A DNA stretch of 64,000 nucleotides from Uloborus plumipes (Eukaryota > Arthropoda > Arachnida > Araneae > Uloboridae): contig JAXGGA010004725.1 of the NCBI GenBank assembly GCA_038373865.1, positions 21,158 to 85,157 on the forward strand. The letters are read 5' to 3'. The position numbers and the translations under genes are program-made. How positions within the stretch are numbered: position 1 is the first letter of the stretch; every line of letters begins with the position of its first letter. Shown piece after piece: positions 57,101-61,485 of the stretch. A model generated the notes under the pieces. The model was given only the letters and a program-made list of their open reading frames with translations. It did not search any database and was not told the origin of the DNA.

Positions 57101-57627
57101 TTTGAGAAAAGTCTTCAAATTTAGCAAGTTTCCGTGAGTTATAGAAAACATCTTTTACATGCTCTAGCAGATGGATGTTTGTAGTATGCATTGCCATATG
57201 CAGACTAGAAATGGTCAACGAGAAATTTGTACACTTCAATTACTCACCAAGTTTCTAAATTTGATGCTTTTCTTAAAACTTTGGTGAAATTTAAGACCTG
57301 ATATCTTTATAACGGGCTACAAGGGGAAATATTTTTTCATCAAAAAAATGTCTCAATATGATGTATTGATAGATATTATTTCATTGTAGCACTATTCCTG
57401 TGGTTTCCTGGTTAGGATAAAGTTTAGCTTGTAGCACAAAAGAAAGCATATCTAAATATTTTTTGTTGCATGGTTTATTTTTAAATGGCTCAGAAAATAT
57501 CAATGAATTAATGCTATCACAGAAGTGTACACATTGAAAGAAAAAAAAATCGTGACTGCATTAAACTTACAATAAGATTTCCACAAGCTGGGAATTCTAC
57601 TGGGTGGTCTGTTCCTCCATTGCCCAT
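18116..57627 (-). CDS. Chimaerin-type Rac GTPase-activating protein (partial gene, 8 exons)
   Basis: Exons (minus strand): 57627-57571, 54430-54399, 44780-44670, 41766-41442, 38562-38509, 20141-20057, 18461-18288, 18193-18116. All introns are GT-AG and all codon phases join, giving 916 nt. Domain order: N-terminal segment, SH2 (with YLVRES), linker, C1, start of RhoGAP. This order is specific to chimaerins, which are diacylglycerol-recruited GAPs that switch off Rac at membranes downstream of receptors. The C1 spacing H-x12-C-x2-C-x13-C-x2-C-x4-H-x2-C-x7-C is intact. The rest of RhoGAP and any 5' exons lie outside the window or were not recognised. Introns range from 94 bp to about 18.4 kb, and the long ones are full of transposons. 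No exon carries a stop, so the gene looks functional. Confidence 0.92.
18288..18461 (-). CDS. Chimaerin exon: end of C1 and start of RhoGAP
   Basis: 174 nt between 'gttttcttctag' and 'gtatatt'. It encodes [17 protein letters not shown], which completes C1. Then come [18 protein letters not shown] and [16 protein letters not shown] at the start of the RhoGAP domain. Confidence 0.95.
18790..19686. repeat. CAGGG-family element, right-hand portion, in a chimaerin intron
   Basis: It ends '…ttttaagaagcataaaacccctg' at 19686. It carries the paired blocks 'gatgcaaagagatcgcg' (about 18919) and 'ggatgtaaagag … ataaaaacggcaaataaaag' (about 19243-19303), as in the copies at 1-967 and 13.3-14.1 kb. No left end was recognised, so it appears truncated. 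Confidence 0.55.
20057..20141 (-). CDS. Chimaerin exon: core of the C1 domain
   Basis: 85 nt between 'ttctgttccag' and 'gtgaga'. It encodes [20 protein letters not shown], then IAQGVKCE with the last Asp codon split. It supplies three Cys ligands and the hydrophobic rim used for diacylglycerol or phorbol-ester binding. Confidence 0.93.
20720..21010 (-). pseudogene. Non-LTR C-terminus and 3' untranslated region
   Basis: Reading minus from 21010: [18 protein letters not shown], then FASATGLF, after which the frame closes and a 3' UTR follows. Near its end the UTR holds 'attcaattcaatcaatta', then 'cgcttatcgtttagccccgt'. No poly(A) tail is visible at the boundary, and the exact 3' end is approximate. 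Confidence 0.65.
21017..23578 (-). mobile_element. hAT-type DNA transposon, 2.56 kb
   Basis: Flanked by a 6-bp direct repeat CCTAGG (21011-21016 and 23579-23584), with the split non-LTR ORF on both sides (…FEHLG | RHLLEP…). The left end is caggattgccaacctttctc. The right end (complement) is ccaactgatccggaacttac. The terminal similarity is weak. Both subterminal zones are rich in 'ttccgga / actccg / ttcagga' motifs. The usual hAT duplication is 8 bp; here only 6 bp match, with a palindromic core. Confidence 0.75.
21194..23141 (-). pseudogene. hAT transposase with BED zinc finger and hATC domain, frameshifted
   Basis: It begins [12 protein letters not shown] at 23141. A BED-like finger follows (FCSVCNVDF … [10 protein letters not shown]), then a long central region ([20 protein letters not shown]). 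At about 22430 and about 22200 the frame shifts. Reading goes on through [28 protein letters not shown] and [11 protein letters not shown]. The last 326 codons are open and end with the hATC dimerisation motif [17 protein letters not shown]. Two or three indels inactivate it. It resembles the ZBED/SCAND3-like hAT proteins common in arthropods. Confidence 0.85.
23579..23820 (-). pseudogene. Non-LTR polyprotein C-terminal fragment, CCHC-like motif
   Basis: Minus-strand reading: [16 protein letters not shown], then '[15 protein letters not shown]' and '[12 protein letters not shown]', ending YRFEHLG at 23579. The motif C-x2-C-x(n)-H-x3-C is conserved at the end of I/Jockey-type ORF2 proteins. 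The reading resumes at 21010 after the hAT insertion with [13 protein letters not shown] and [11 protein letters not shown], a typical C-terminal end. Confidence 0.82.
23956..23981 (+). promoter_or_regulatory. CRE-like and YY1-like sites in the left arm
   Basis: A perfect CRE palindrome TGACGTCA (23956-23963) is followed 7 bp later by AAGATGGCGGC (23971-23981), a YY1-like core. Both are conserved in the right arm (33962-33987). They lie near the outer ends of the inverted element and upstream of the open gene in each arm, so they may be the element's promoter. This is inferred from motifs only. Confidence 0.4.
24272..24451. repeat. Small pogo-like MITE in the left arm
   Basis: Ends cagttgaacctcgttagttc and …'aaccaggttcgactg', TA on the right side. 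The same MITE is at 33268-33449 in the right arm, so it was present before the arms were duplicated. Confidence 0.65.
24780..26550 (+). pseudogene. Unrecognised multi-domain Cys/His protein carried by the inverted element
   Basis: Open pieces at 24903-25250 and 25296-25952 join with the flanking frames to give one protein of 500 or more residues, with about five stops or shifts. Two similar modules are visible. One is 'KKCPLV … DCIRKRAEW … [12 protein letters not shown]'. The other is 'FFCFEKG … [11 protein letters not shown] … [10 protein letters not shown]'. Each is a Cys-containing start followed 50-60 residues later by H-x2-C plus another Cys or His, suggesting zinc-binding repeats. Later come [19 protein letters not shown], '[21 protein letters not shown]' in part, and [11 protein letters not shown]. 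Similar proteins occur as uncharacterised multicopy genes in invertebrates, as far as I can recall. I assign no function. The 5' part is duplicated in the right arm, where the copy at about 32.84-32.87 kb lacks the stop found in the left copy. Confidence 0.55.
26550..27400. other. Centre of the inverted element; no gene seen
   Basis: AT-rich sequence. Two related stretches ('cgcgacgtaaatgctagatg' about 26838 and 'cgcgacgcacgtgttcagaa' about 27019) look like a diverged direct repeat of ~180 bp. From 27060 to 27240 a dispersed repeat with 'gcgcaatttcgatcaaaaag … gggagcaggatggcgctaga' resembles 5.63-5.69 kb. Confidence 0.35.
27595..28137. mobile_element. TA-flanked MITE in the right arm of the inverted element
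   Basis: Ends cagtgtactctcacttatgc and '…gcataagtgagagttcactg'. TA on the left (27593-27594), TT on the right (probably a mutated TA). Internal 'gcgcataagtga' motifs recur. The left arm shows the matching empty site near 25055-25060. Confidence 0.75.
28561..30259 (+). mobile_element. piggyBac-type element inserted in one foldback arm
   Basis: Flanked by TTAA (28557-28560 and 30260-30263). The ends cctattaagcgcc and '…ggcgtttaatggg' are inverted, typical of piggyBac-type TIRs. The unbroken site is visible in the partner arm at about 32520 ('attcgatttcaatatattt'). 'gcgccaaagctcccatt' occurs near both ends as a subterminal repeat. A transposase relic lies at 29.2-29.8 kb. Confidence 0.85.
29200..29800 (+). 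pseudogene. piggyBac transposase C-terminal relic
   Basis: Readable in shifting frames: [16 protein letters not shown] and [12 protein letters not shown], then [20 protein letters not shown] with RFKGKK. Both are hallmark piggyBac segments, including the third catalytic Asp region (GGVDLLDQ). After further shifts comes [14 protein letters not shown], matching the C-terminal Cys-rich domain. The N-terminal catalytic part is missing or unrecognisable. Confidence 0.85.
33268..33449. repeat. Same pogo-like MITE in the right arm
   Basis: Ends cagtcaaacctcgctaaaac and …'aacgaggttcaactg'. Inverse complement of 24272-24451 with scattered substitutions. Confidence 0.65.
33650..33875. mobile_element. 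piggyBac-type MITE in the right arm
   Basis: 226 bp with ends cctttaggagccgggcg and '…cctggttccaaaagg'. Flanked by TTAA (33646-33649) and CTAA (a mutated TTAA, 33876-33879). The left arm at about 24063-24068 has the empty site 'cttgtttaatattct'. Confidence 0.8.
34112..34992 (-). pseudogene. Non-LTR polyprotein fragment with RNase H domain
   Basis: The minus-strand reading gives [18 protein letters not shown] (first Asp, about 34660-34600), then [11 protein letters not shown] (Glu, about 34540), then, after a frameshift, [14 protein letters not shown] (second Asp, about 34465) and [18 protein letters not shown] (His/Asp, about 34345). All canonical RNase H catalytic positions are still visible despite frameshifts and an in-frame stop before the domain. 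RNase H after the RT is characteristic of the I group (I, R1, LOA and relatives). [11 protein letters not shown] at about 34150 is the region just after RNase H. Confidence 0.85.
34993..35797 (-). mobile_element. CAGGG-family element, 805 bp, inserted at a 5-bp duplicated site
   Basis: The left end is ccgggttcgtacacactttt (expected cagggttcgtac, one change). The right end is '…aaggacccgtacaaaccctg'. Flanked by GGTGG (34988-34992, 35798-35802). On the minus strand, 35373-35179 is open and reads a Lys/Glu-rich coiled coil ([20 protein letters not shown]) that ends LELKDM-stop. A second open piece (35723-35352) precedes it in another frame. These may be the 3' end of the family's own protein. 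Confidence 0.75.
35803..36500. other. No gene seen
   Basis: A dispersed repeat at about 35935-36030 ('ggtcgccaaaacgtaaaaat … ggcgactggcgaccgcgag') resembles other 'gtcgcc / ggcgcagt' stretches at 1.8, 5.6 and 27.2 kb. Otherwise AT-rich intron sequence. Confidence 0.35.
36685..36766. mobile_element. 82-bp MITE with GCACAGT…GTGC ends
   Basis: Flanked by TA (36683-36684, 36767-36768). Ends gcacagttcg and '…attttttgtgc'. Inserted in the Tc1 relic between two halves of the N-terminal domain. Its terminus is shared with the GTCAC-rich element at 48434-52328. Confidence 0.6.
37300..37507. mobile_element. 208-bp TA-flanked MITE in the Tc1 relic
   Basis: Ends ctgtctaaccgcg and '…aaaagattagacag', TA on both sides (37298-37299, 37508-37509). 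The interior includes 'aaaggggtgataggataagg'. It splits the catalytic region of the Tc1 relic. Confidence 0.65.
38509..38562 (-). CDS. Chimaerin exon: linker into the C1 domain
   Basis: 54 nt, phase 0 at both ends, between 'cttttatag' and 'gtacatta'. It encodes [18 protein letters not shown]. The His of AHAFK is the first zinc ligand of C1. The intron upstream of this exon is almost entirely a palindromic element (38635-41416). Confidence 0.9.
38635..41416. mobile_element. Near-perfect 2.78-kb palindromic element filling a chimaerin intron
   Basis: Left arm 38635-40005, loop about 40006-40057, right arm 40058-41416. The arms are inverted complements with only scattered mismatches over about 1.36 kb. 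Ends gggtcattccattttaaatc and its complement. Flanked by GATA (38631-38634, 41417-41420). The host intron is 38563-41441 (2879 bp), so without the element and one GATA it would be 93 bp. No ORF. Related termini ('gggcaattccacttcaaatc') occur at 57958. Confidence 0.85.
41442..41766 (-). CDS. Chimaerin exon: C-terminal half of SH2 and linker
   Basis: 325 nt between 'ttaattttag' and 'gtattg'. It encodes [20 protein letters not shown], then [18 protein letters not shown], the end of SH2. A linker follows with '[10 protein letters not shown]' and ends at RPPVE in phase 0. This is the longest coding exon of the gene in the window. Confidence 0.94.
42890..43705. repeat. Diverged tandem repeat, period ~160-180 bp, at least three units
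   Basis: Units share, in order: 'ttcatctgttgtatgtt / ttttatctagtgtatgttc / ttcatttattgtaagttc', a C-rich tract ('cccc … cccat' or 'cctcccc'), 'atagatatgccactg'-like and 'acagatctgttactg'-like strings, 'gtatatatttaaatacaa', and 'cataaaagtattgcataatt'. Approximate units are 42895-43078 continued at 43307, 43330-43480, 43481-43630, and a partial one to about 43705. A MITE is inserted in one unit. It lies in the intron between the two SH2 exons. Confidence 0.55.
43079..43306. mobile_element. 228-bp palindromic MITE, TA target duplication
   Basis: Ends ccgtaaagtcgggttacttg and '…ccaagtaactcgactttacgg' flanked by TA (43077-43078, 43307-43308). The arms are inverted complements for about 90 bp ('aaaatgataaaatct' against its complement). 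Tc1/mariner-type MITE. Confidence 0.85.
43730..44470. repeat. Degenerate ~100-bp repeat
   Basis: Recurring order 'tttgaagnt … nttaaa … aatttaggnna … ggggnnnnttnntagnnnat' at about 43780, 43880, 43960, 44110, 44210 and 44330. Very diverged; an old tandem array is likely. No coding. Confidence 0.3.
44670..44780 (-). CDS. Chimaerin exon: N-terminal half of SH2
   Basis: 111 nt between 'tatattatag' and 'gtacgtta'. It encodes [14 protein letters not shown], then YLVRESQ with the phosphotyrosine-binding Arg, and YTLSM. It ends two bases into a Lys codon that is completed by the next exon. Confidence 0.93.
44781..46059. other. No gene seen; chimaerin intron
   Basis: AT-rich, with short homopolymer runs. 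No element terminus or coding motif was recognised. Confidence 0.35.
46060..48123. mobile_element. CAGGG-family element, ~2.06 kb
   Basis: The left end cagggctcatagtaaacttt is followed by 'tttaggagaatttaggaaca'. The right end is 'ttagga attttaggggga tacgatccc(tg)'. TGAAG flanks it (46055-46059, 48124-48128) if the right end has lost its last two bases. The subterminal 'ttaggag' repeats parallel the 'aaggac' and 'aaggag' motifs of the other copies. The interior has no transposase and a C-run at about 46578. Confidence 0.55.
48841..48911 (-). tRNA. Degenerate tRNA-like sequence (Glu/Ala-like)
   Basis: On the minus strand an A-box-like 'tctagtatagtgtttaga' and a B box gggttcgattcc are correctly spaced. 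The anticodon loop reads cttgcat (TGC). The 3' acceptor strand cgtggga has no good 5' partner, so this is probably a pseudogene or SINE head inside the GTCAC element. Confidence 0.45.
49219..50496 (+). mobile_element. Solo LTR, 1278 bp
   Basis: It starts tgttggcataagcc and ends …gccggccaaca (TG…CA with a 7-bp inverted end). It is flanked by TTAGC (49214-49218, 50497-50501). Removing it and one TTAGC restores the GTCAC sequence ('acggtttagcgacctcac'), which matches the parallel copy at 48597-48615. Inside are ctataaatacc (TATA-like, about 49590) and aataaattg (polyadenylation-like, about 50352). No internal retroviral genes, as expected after LTR-LTR recombination. Whether gypsy or BEL/Pao cannot be told. 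Confidence 0.85.
52625..52960 (+). pseudogene. C-terminal fragment of a pogo/jerky-type transposase
   Basis: The plus frame reads [19 protein letters not shown], then [26 protein letters not shown], '[21 protein letters not shown]' in part, and a Leu/Pro-rich end before TGA at 52960. The 'VGNYVFGKL … [11 protein letters not shown]' pattern recalls the small β-rich domain after the DDE core in some pogo/jerky-like transposases of arthropods. The DDE core itself is absent. One internal stop. Confidence 0.5.
53476..54398. other. No gene seen; chimaerin intron
   Basis: At 53626 'cagggttggaaagttcggag' looks like a hAT-type terminus, but no partner end was found. The remainder is AT-rich. Confidence 0.35.
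54399..54430 (-). CDS. Chimaerin exon: lead-in to the SH2 domain
   Basis: A 32-nt micro-exon between 'atattttcag' and 'gtaagtg'. It encodes [11 protein letters not shown], with the final Glu codon split (GA|G). The YGRE-FHG junction is the conserved entry to the chimaerin SH2 domain. Confidence 0.85.
54611..54637. repeat. (TA)n microsatellite
   Basis: Alternating TA of about 27 bp inside a chimaerin intron. Confidence 0.9.
54638..55530. other. No gene seen; chimaerin intron
   Basis: At about 54800-54850, 'ggggcgcggcgcccctaagg' is a short GC-rich patch, possibly a retrogene or element remnant. The minus-strand frames have no motif I recognise. Confidence 0.3.
55546..55849 (+). mobile_element. 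tRNA-derived SINE with (AAC)n tail and 15-bp target duplication
   Basis: The head has an A box tctagtggtcagcg and a B box gggttcgagtcc, as in a Pol III tRNA promoter. A ~225-bp body follows ('atgggcgtactttctctctc', 'tcgggctaggatacccgagt'), with a tail 'aacaacaa'. The direct repeat acaacatattttaat flanks it exactly (55531-55545, 55850-55864). The 15-bp duplication is intact, suggesting a relatively recent LINE-mediated insertion in plus orientation. Confidence 0.9.
55865..57570. other. No gene seen; chimaerin intron
   Basis: AT-rich; short frames at 55920 and 56626 carry no motif. T-run at about 56806-56823. Confidence 0.35.
57571..57627 (-). CDS. Chimaerin exon: N-terminal segment
   Basis: 57 nt, phase 0 at both ends. 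It reads [19 protein letters not shown] between 'tttcatcag' and 'gtaagttt'. An ATG lies directly after the AG, so this could be the first coding codon or an internal Met. No clear counterpart of vertebrate N-termini is visible. It joins in frame to the next exon. Confidence 0.7.
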
Positions 57628-57952
57628 CTGATGAAAACACAACTATTAAAGGTAACATAATAAAAATCAGAATAATATGTAAAATACATTTTTAACTGTT
57701 ACACTATTAGATTACTAATGGAATGCTTTAAAACTGAATACCTATAGTCTGGCTGTCCCAGCTTTAAAAAAATCTGCAGAAAATCTTTTTAAAAAATTGG
57801 CAGAAAATTTGAGCATATTTTGAACATGCTTTCTATAAAAAATCTGCAGTTTTATCCGCAAATTATTTCATGCTGCAAACATGTTCTAAATATATTCAAC
57901 TTTTTTACAGATTTTTAAAAAGATTTTCTGAAGAAAGAATGTTTCAAATGGG

Positions 57953-58740
57953 CAATTCCACTTCAAATCAATAAAAAAAATAATAAGTTTTTGATCCCAT
58001 CATCTCCGATTTTAACAAAATTTGGTGTGAGGGTCACATATGATGAGACAAATATTCCTGTCAATTTTTATTTAAAAAATTGTACGAAATACAGGGCTGT
58101 AAAAAACAGCAAAAAGTGCAAAAAAAAAAAAAAAGAAAAGTAGTTACGTGCAAATTACTGTAACTTTGTTTCTAATTTCAGTAGACTAAAAATTTAAAAA
58201 ACATTGTAAAGATAAAGAATAGAGCTTTCTATTGAAAAATAACACGACTTTTTTACGACAGGTTTAAGTTTCAAGGTCATTCATTGTAACTTTTGACCTT
58301 AAATATCTCAAAACATGCCCTCTTAGATTTTCTTTAAAAAATACATATTTTATCGCTCTAACATTATTCTCCCCCCCCCCCCCCCCACCAAAACTTAGGC
58401 AGGCACCGCAATGGCAAGGTACACAAAAAAATTCAATATGTTTACATGTTTTACATTAGAGAATTCCGAATATCAGGTCAATCATCTTCCTGATCTCACT
58501 ATTTCCAATTTTAATGAAATTCGGTGTGAGGGACACATATGACAAGATAAATAATAGTGCCAATTTTTAGATTTTTATTTTTAAAATTGTACAAAATACA
58601 GGGATGAAAAAAACAGCAAAAAATGCGAAAAAAAGTAGTTACATGCAAATGAATGTAACTTTGCTCTTAATTATAGCAGAACAGAAATTAAAAAACCATT
58701 GCGAAAGCTAAAGAATATTCTTTTCTATTGATAGATTGTC
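57953..58740. repeat. Two direct, diverged copies of a GGGCAATTCC-type repeat
   Basis: The block 'atctccgattttaacaaaat…tggtgtgagggtcacatatga…acagggctg(t)aaaaaacagc…tagttacgtgcaaattactgta' at about 58003-58180 is repeated at about 58495-58665. The start gggcaattccacttcaaatc resembles the terminus of the palindrome at 38635. A C-run (58371-58386) separates the copies. Probably a decayed or tandem member of the same family. Confidence 0.5.
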
Positions 58741-58756
58741 ATATTTTTCTCAAGCT

Positions 58757-58833
58757 ATCGCCCGGTTGGCCGAATGGCTATGGCGCCGGATTACGAACTC
58801 AGTGGTTCCGAGTTCTAACCCCAGGAGCGGTCA
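58757..58833 (+). tRNA. Degenerate tRNA-like sequence (Arg-ACG-like)
   Basis: A box tggccgaatggctatgg, anticodon region 'gccggattacgaactcagt' with loop ttacgaa (ACG), and a B-box-like 'gagttctaacccc' are in tRNA order and spacing. The anticodon stem and the 5' acceptor strand are imperfect, so it is more likely a pseudogene than an active tRNA. It ends 2-3 bp before the gypsy LTR. Confidence 0.45.
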
Positions 58834-58835
58834 TT

Positions 58836-59056
58836 TGTTAATTCCTCTTTTACTTTCATAATGCGTTCTCACAGTTTGCAGAAAATTTGTAAATATGTAA
58901 ATAATCTAATTTAAATTGTTCTAGAACATTCCTTAGTTGTATATAAAAAGCCTCTCTCAAGCTGAGAGCTGGCAGTTGGGCTCTTAACAGCAGATCGCTT
59001 GTCTGCTAAAAATAAAGGCTCTTTCTGTTACTCTATAGTTCTCATTTAACGTGACA
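58836..59056 (+). mobile_element. 5' LTR of a Ty3/gypsy-like element
   Basis: tgttaattcc … acgtgaca (TG…CA), 221 bp, with tatataaaaag (about 58940) and aataaagg (about 59009). It is followed 2 bp later by tggtggaggcgccggg, which begins TGG as a primer-binding site should. No 3' LTR is in the window. Confidence 0.75.
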
Positions 59057-59183
59057 TTTGGTGGAGGCGCCGGGTACCTCAATGAGCCTGGAAATAGAAA
59101 ATATTCGCTGAAACCGTAGACTTCTGAAACTCCCTCCTGAATACGGACCTCACGTACAAGGTGTAAGGAAGGGATTATGGGAG

Positions 59184-60118
59184 ATGCCTGAAGAAGTAGA
59201 GGTCAAGACTCAAACTTTGCTGGTTGCTCCAGCGGTAATTAAAGAGCCAAGGAAGCCAACCATCTTTAAAAGAGATACTGGACAAGATCCGACCAAAAGG
59301 TTAAAAGAGTACCTTAGAGTGTCAAAATTTAACCAATGGGATGATACTCTGTGTCTTGCCAACGTATATTTCTTCCCTGATGGGACTACCAAGGCTTAGT
59401 TTGAAAATAACGAAGACCTGTTGAACTCATGGGAAGTCTTCGAAAATGAACTGAAAAAACTTTTGGTGATAAAAAACTGTATGTACCACGAGCCATAGGC
59501 TGTTTAAAGTGTAGAGTTCAGCAGACTTGTGAGTCGACCCAATCATATATTCAAGATTTATTGGGACTATGCAACCAAACAGACCTGAGCATGTCAAATG
59601 ATGACAAAGTATCTCACTTGATGAAAGGTGTAGCAGAAAATATATATCAAGCATTATTGACGAAGGAAATCAAGTCTACTACTGATTTTATCAAGTGGTG
59701 TAAATACATTAAGGAAATGCAACAGAAGCGGATAGGACATTGAAAATTCGCTCGACTGCCTAACGTTGTCCCAATAGCATCAGCTGAAGAACAAGATTTA
59801 GCATCACTGATCCGAAATATCGTCCCTGAGGAGATACAAAAACTAACTGCACCTCAAATTGAAGAGTCACAAGCAGGCACGCAAGCCATAGTACGGGGAG
59901 AACTTGAAAAGTCTTTAGCTCCTATATCTGCACAAAGTTTTGGGCATACCATCTCGCCGCCTAAGCATACTACTTATTCGACTTATAACAGACCGAAGCC
60001 AACTCAAGAACAATTTGTGAGGAAGACTGATGTGTGGCATACTACTGATAACCGTCCAGTTTGCTTACATTGTGGTCGTCCAGGGCACATGGTCCGCTAT
60101 TGCAGAGATTGAAAAGCA
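59184..60118 (+). pseudogene. Gypsy-type Gag with CCHC zinc knuckle
   Basis: From ATG 59184: PRKPTIFKRDTGQDPTKRLK, then after a stop (59397) and a one-base shift, RAIGCLKCRVQQTCESTQSY, MSNDDKVSHLMKGVAENIYQ and FIKWCKYIKEM. A zinc knuckle CLHCGRPGHMVRYC (C-x2-C-x4-H-x4-C) lies at about 60064-60105. Stops at about 59397, 59742 and 60111 plus at least one frameshift inactivate it. Capsid-like retrotransposon Gag of arthropods. Confidence 0.85.
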
Positions 60119-60290
60119 CAGGCCCGTCATTTAGGGGGTGCAGGAGGGGGGGGGTCAATTTCCCCCCCTTTCTTTGAGAAGTCAATGTATTTACATATAA
60201 AGGGGCGTGGTTTTTTGCTGTTTTCCGATGAAATTGCATTGTGTTTGCACCCTTTGCCCGCCCCCTGGAAAACTTGAAATGACGTCCCGG
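60119..60290. mobile_element. hAT-like MITE inserted at the Gag-Pol junction
   Basis: Ends caggcccgtcatttaggggg and '…aaatgacgtcccggg'. Gag/protease reading continues on the other side (QAFLDAPRTRHTRD). G/C homopolymer stretches in the interior. The target duplication is unclear. Confidence 0.5.
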
Positions 60291-60529
60291 GACAAGCCTT
60301 TCTTGATGCACCTCGGACGAGGCATACACGTGACGCTAGTTCATACCAAATGTATCACAGTACTGCCGAGGAAATGAGCCGATCCCAGACGATAGGTTCT
60401 CTTCGCCAAGTTCAAGACAAGGACGATCGTTGACCCCTCGTTATAGATCACCGTAACCATACCGAAGATCCAGTCAGTCACCAGGTTGTCGTCAAAATGA
60501 GGAAAACTAGGTAGTGTAACCTTAGTTGG

Positions 60530-61485
60530 GGGCAAGACCGCATTCCGAGAAAATGCCTCAATGCATGAAAATTTAATTGATATTGCCGTTGACCATCAAC
60601 CGGTAAGAGCACTTGTGGCCTCGGAAGCTTCACTTTCAGTTATCTCAGAGGAATTTTGGTGCCATCTAAGGAAAGTTATTTTTTGCAGGTCTTGGAACGT
60701 CCTTCTCAACGTAGCTAACGGCGGCTATATAAGTCCAGTAGGAATCTGCATGCTTCGCGTAACAATTAAGGGTATCACTCAACCATTTGAGTTTACCGTT
60801 TTTTGCCAAAATGCAGTCATAATATTATCATTGGTTGGGACTTCTTAAAGGCATCCCAAACAATCATAGACTTTGGAAGAAGAAAATTTATATTTGACGA
60901 AATAGCACCTGAAGAAAAACCTAAAACAAAATGTGATGTTTAGGCTATCAGAGATTTTTTTATCCCTCCACACTCAATAGTGAAAATACAAATATCTGAA
61001 CCCACTGTAACAAATGAAGACTCAGATGTGCTTATAGAAGTAAATAAGTTTCTGACAATGAACCAAGAAGTTGTGGGAGAAACAAGTGATTTATGGGTCG
61101 CTAATGGACTGCATAAAGCTTGACAAATTATGAGAGGCATGTGTAGGCCATGCAGAAGTAATTGATGATGCCGAAATAAATGTCCTTTTTGAAGTACCTG
61201 CATACGAAGATATCGCTAAAGAAAGTACTACACCCGTGGACTACAATCAAATGTTAGCACCAAATCTTAGTAATGAGCAGCGGACGAAATTAGCTGAGCT
61301 TTTGAGAACATTTTCAGTTGCTTTTAATGAAAACGTAGAAGCTGATCAATGCCAAACGCAGGTCGAGCATAAAATTGATACCGGCGACCATCTTCCTATA
61401 AAAGAACAGACCATACAAAGTATCACCATCTGAGAGATGAATAATATATGATGAAGTAGAAAAGATGCTTTAGACAGGCGTCATC
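60530..61485 (+). pseudogene. Gypsy-type Pol: protease and start of reverse transcriptase
   Basis: The protease-like frame begins MHENLIDIAVDHQPVRALVA, where the expected catalytic D-[ST]-G is replaced (ALVASEASLSVIS), then VANGGYISPVGIC. Further on comes LAPNLSNEQRTKLAELLRTF and HKIDTGDHLPIKEQ, the conserved lead into RT. At 61486 a DNA element interrupts it. Several stops. Residual RT continues at 63517. Confidence 0.8.
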
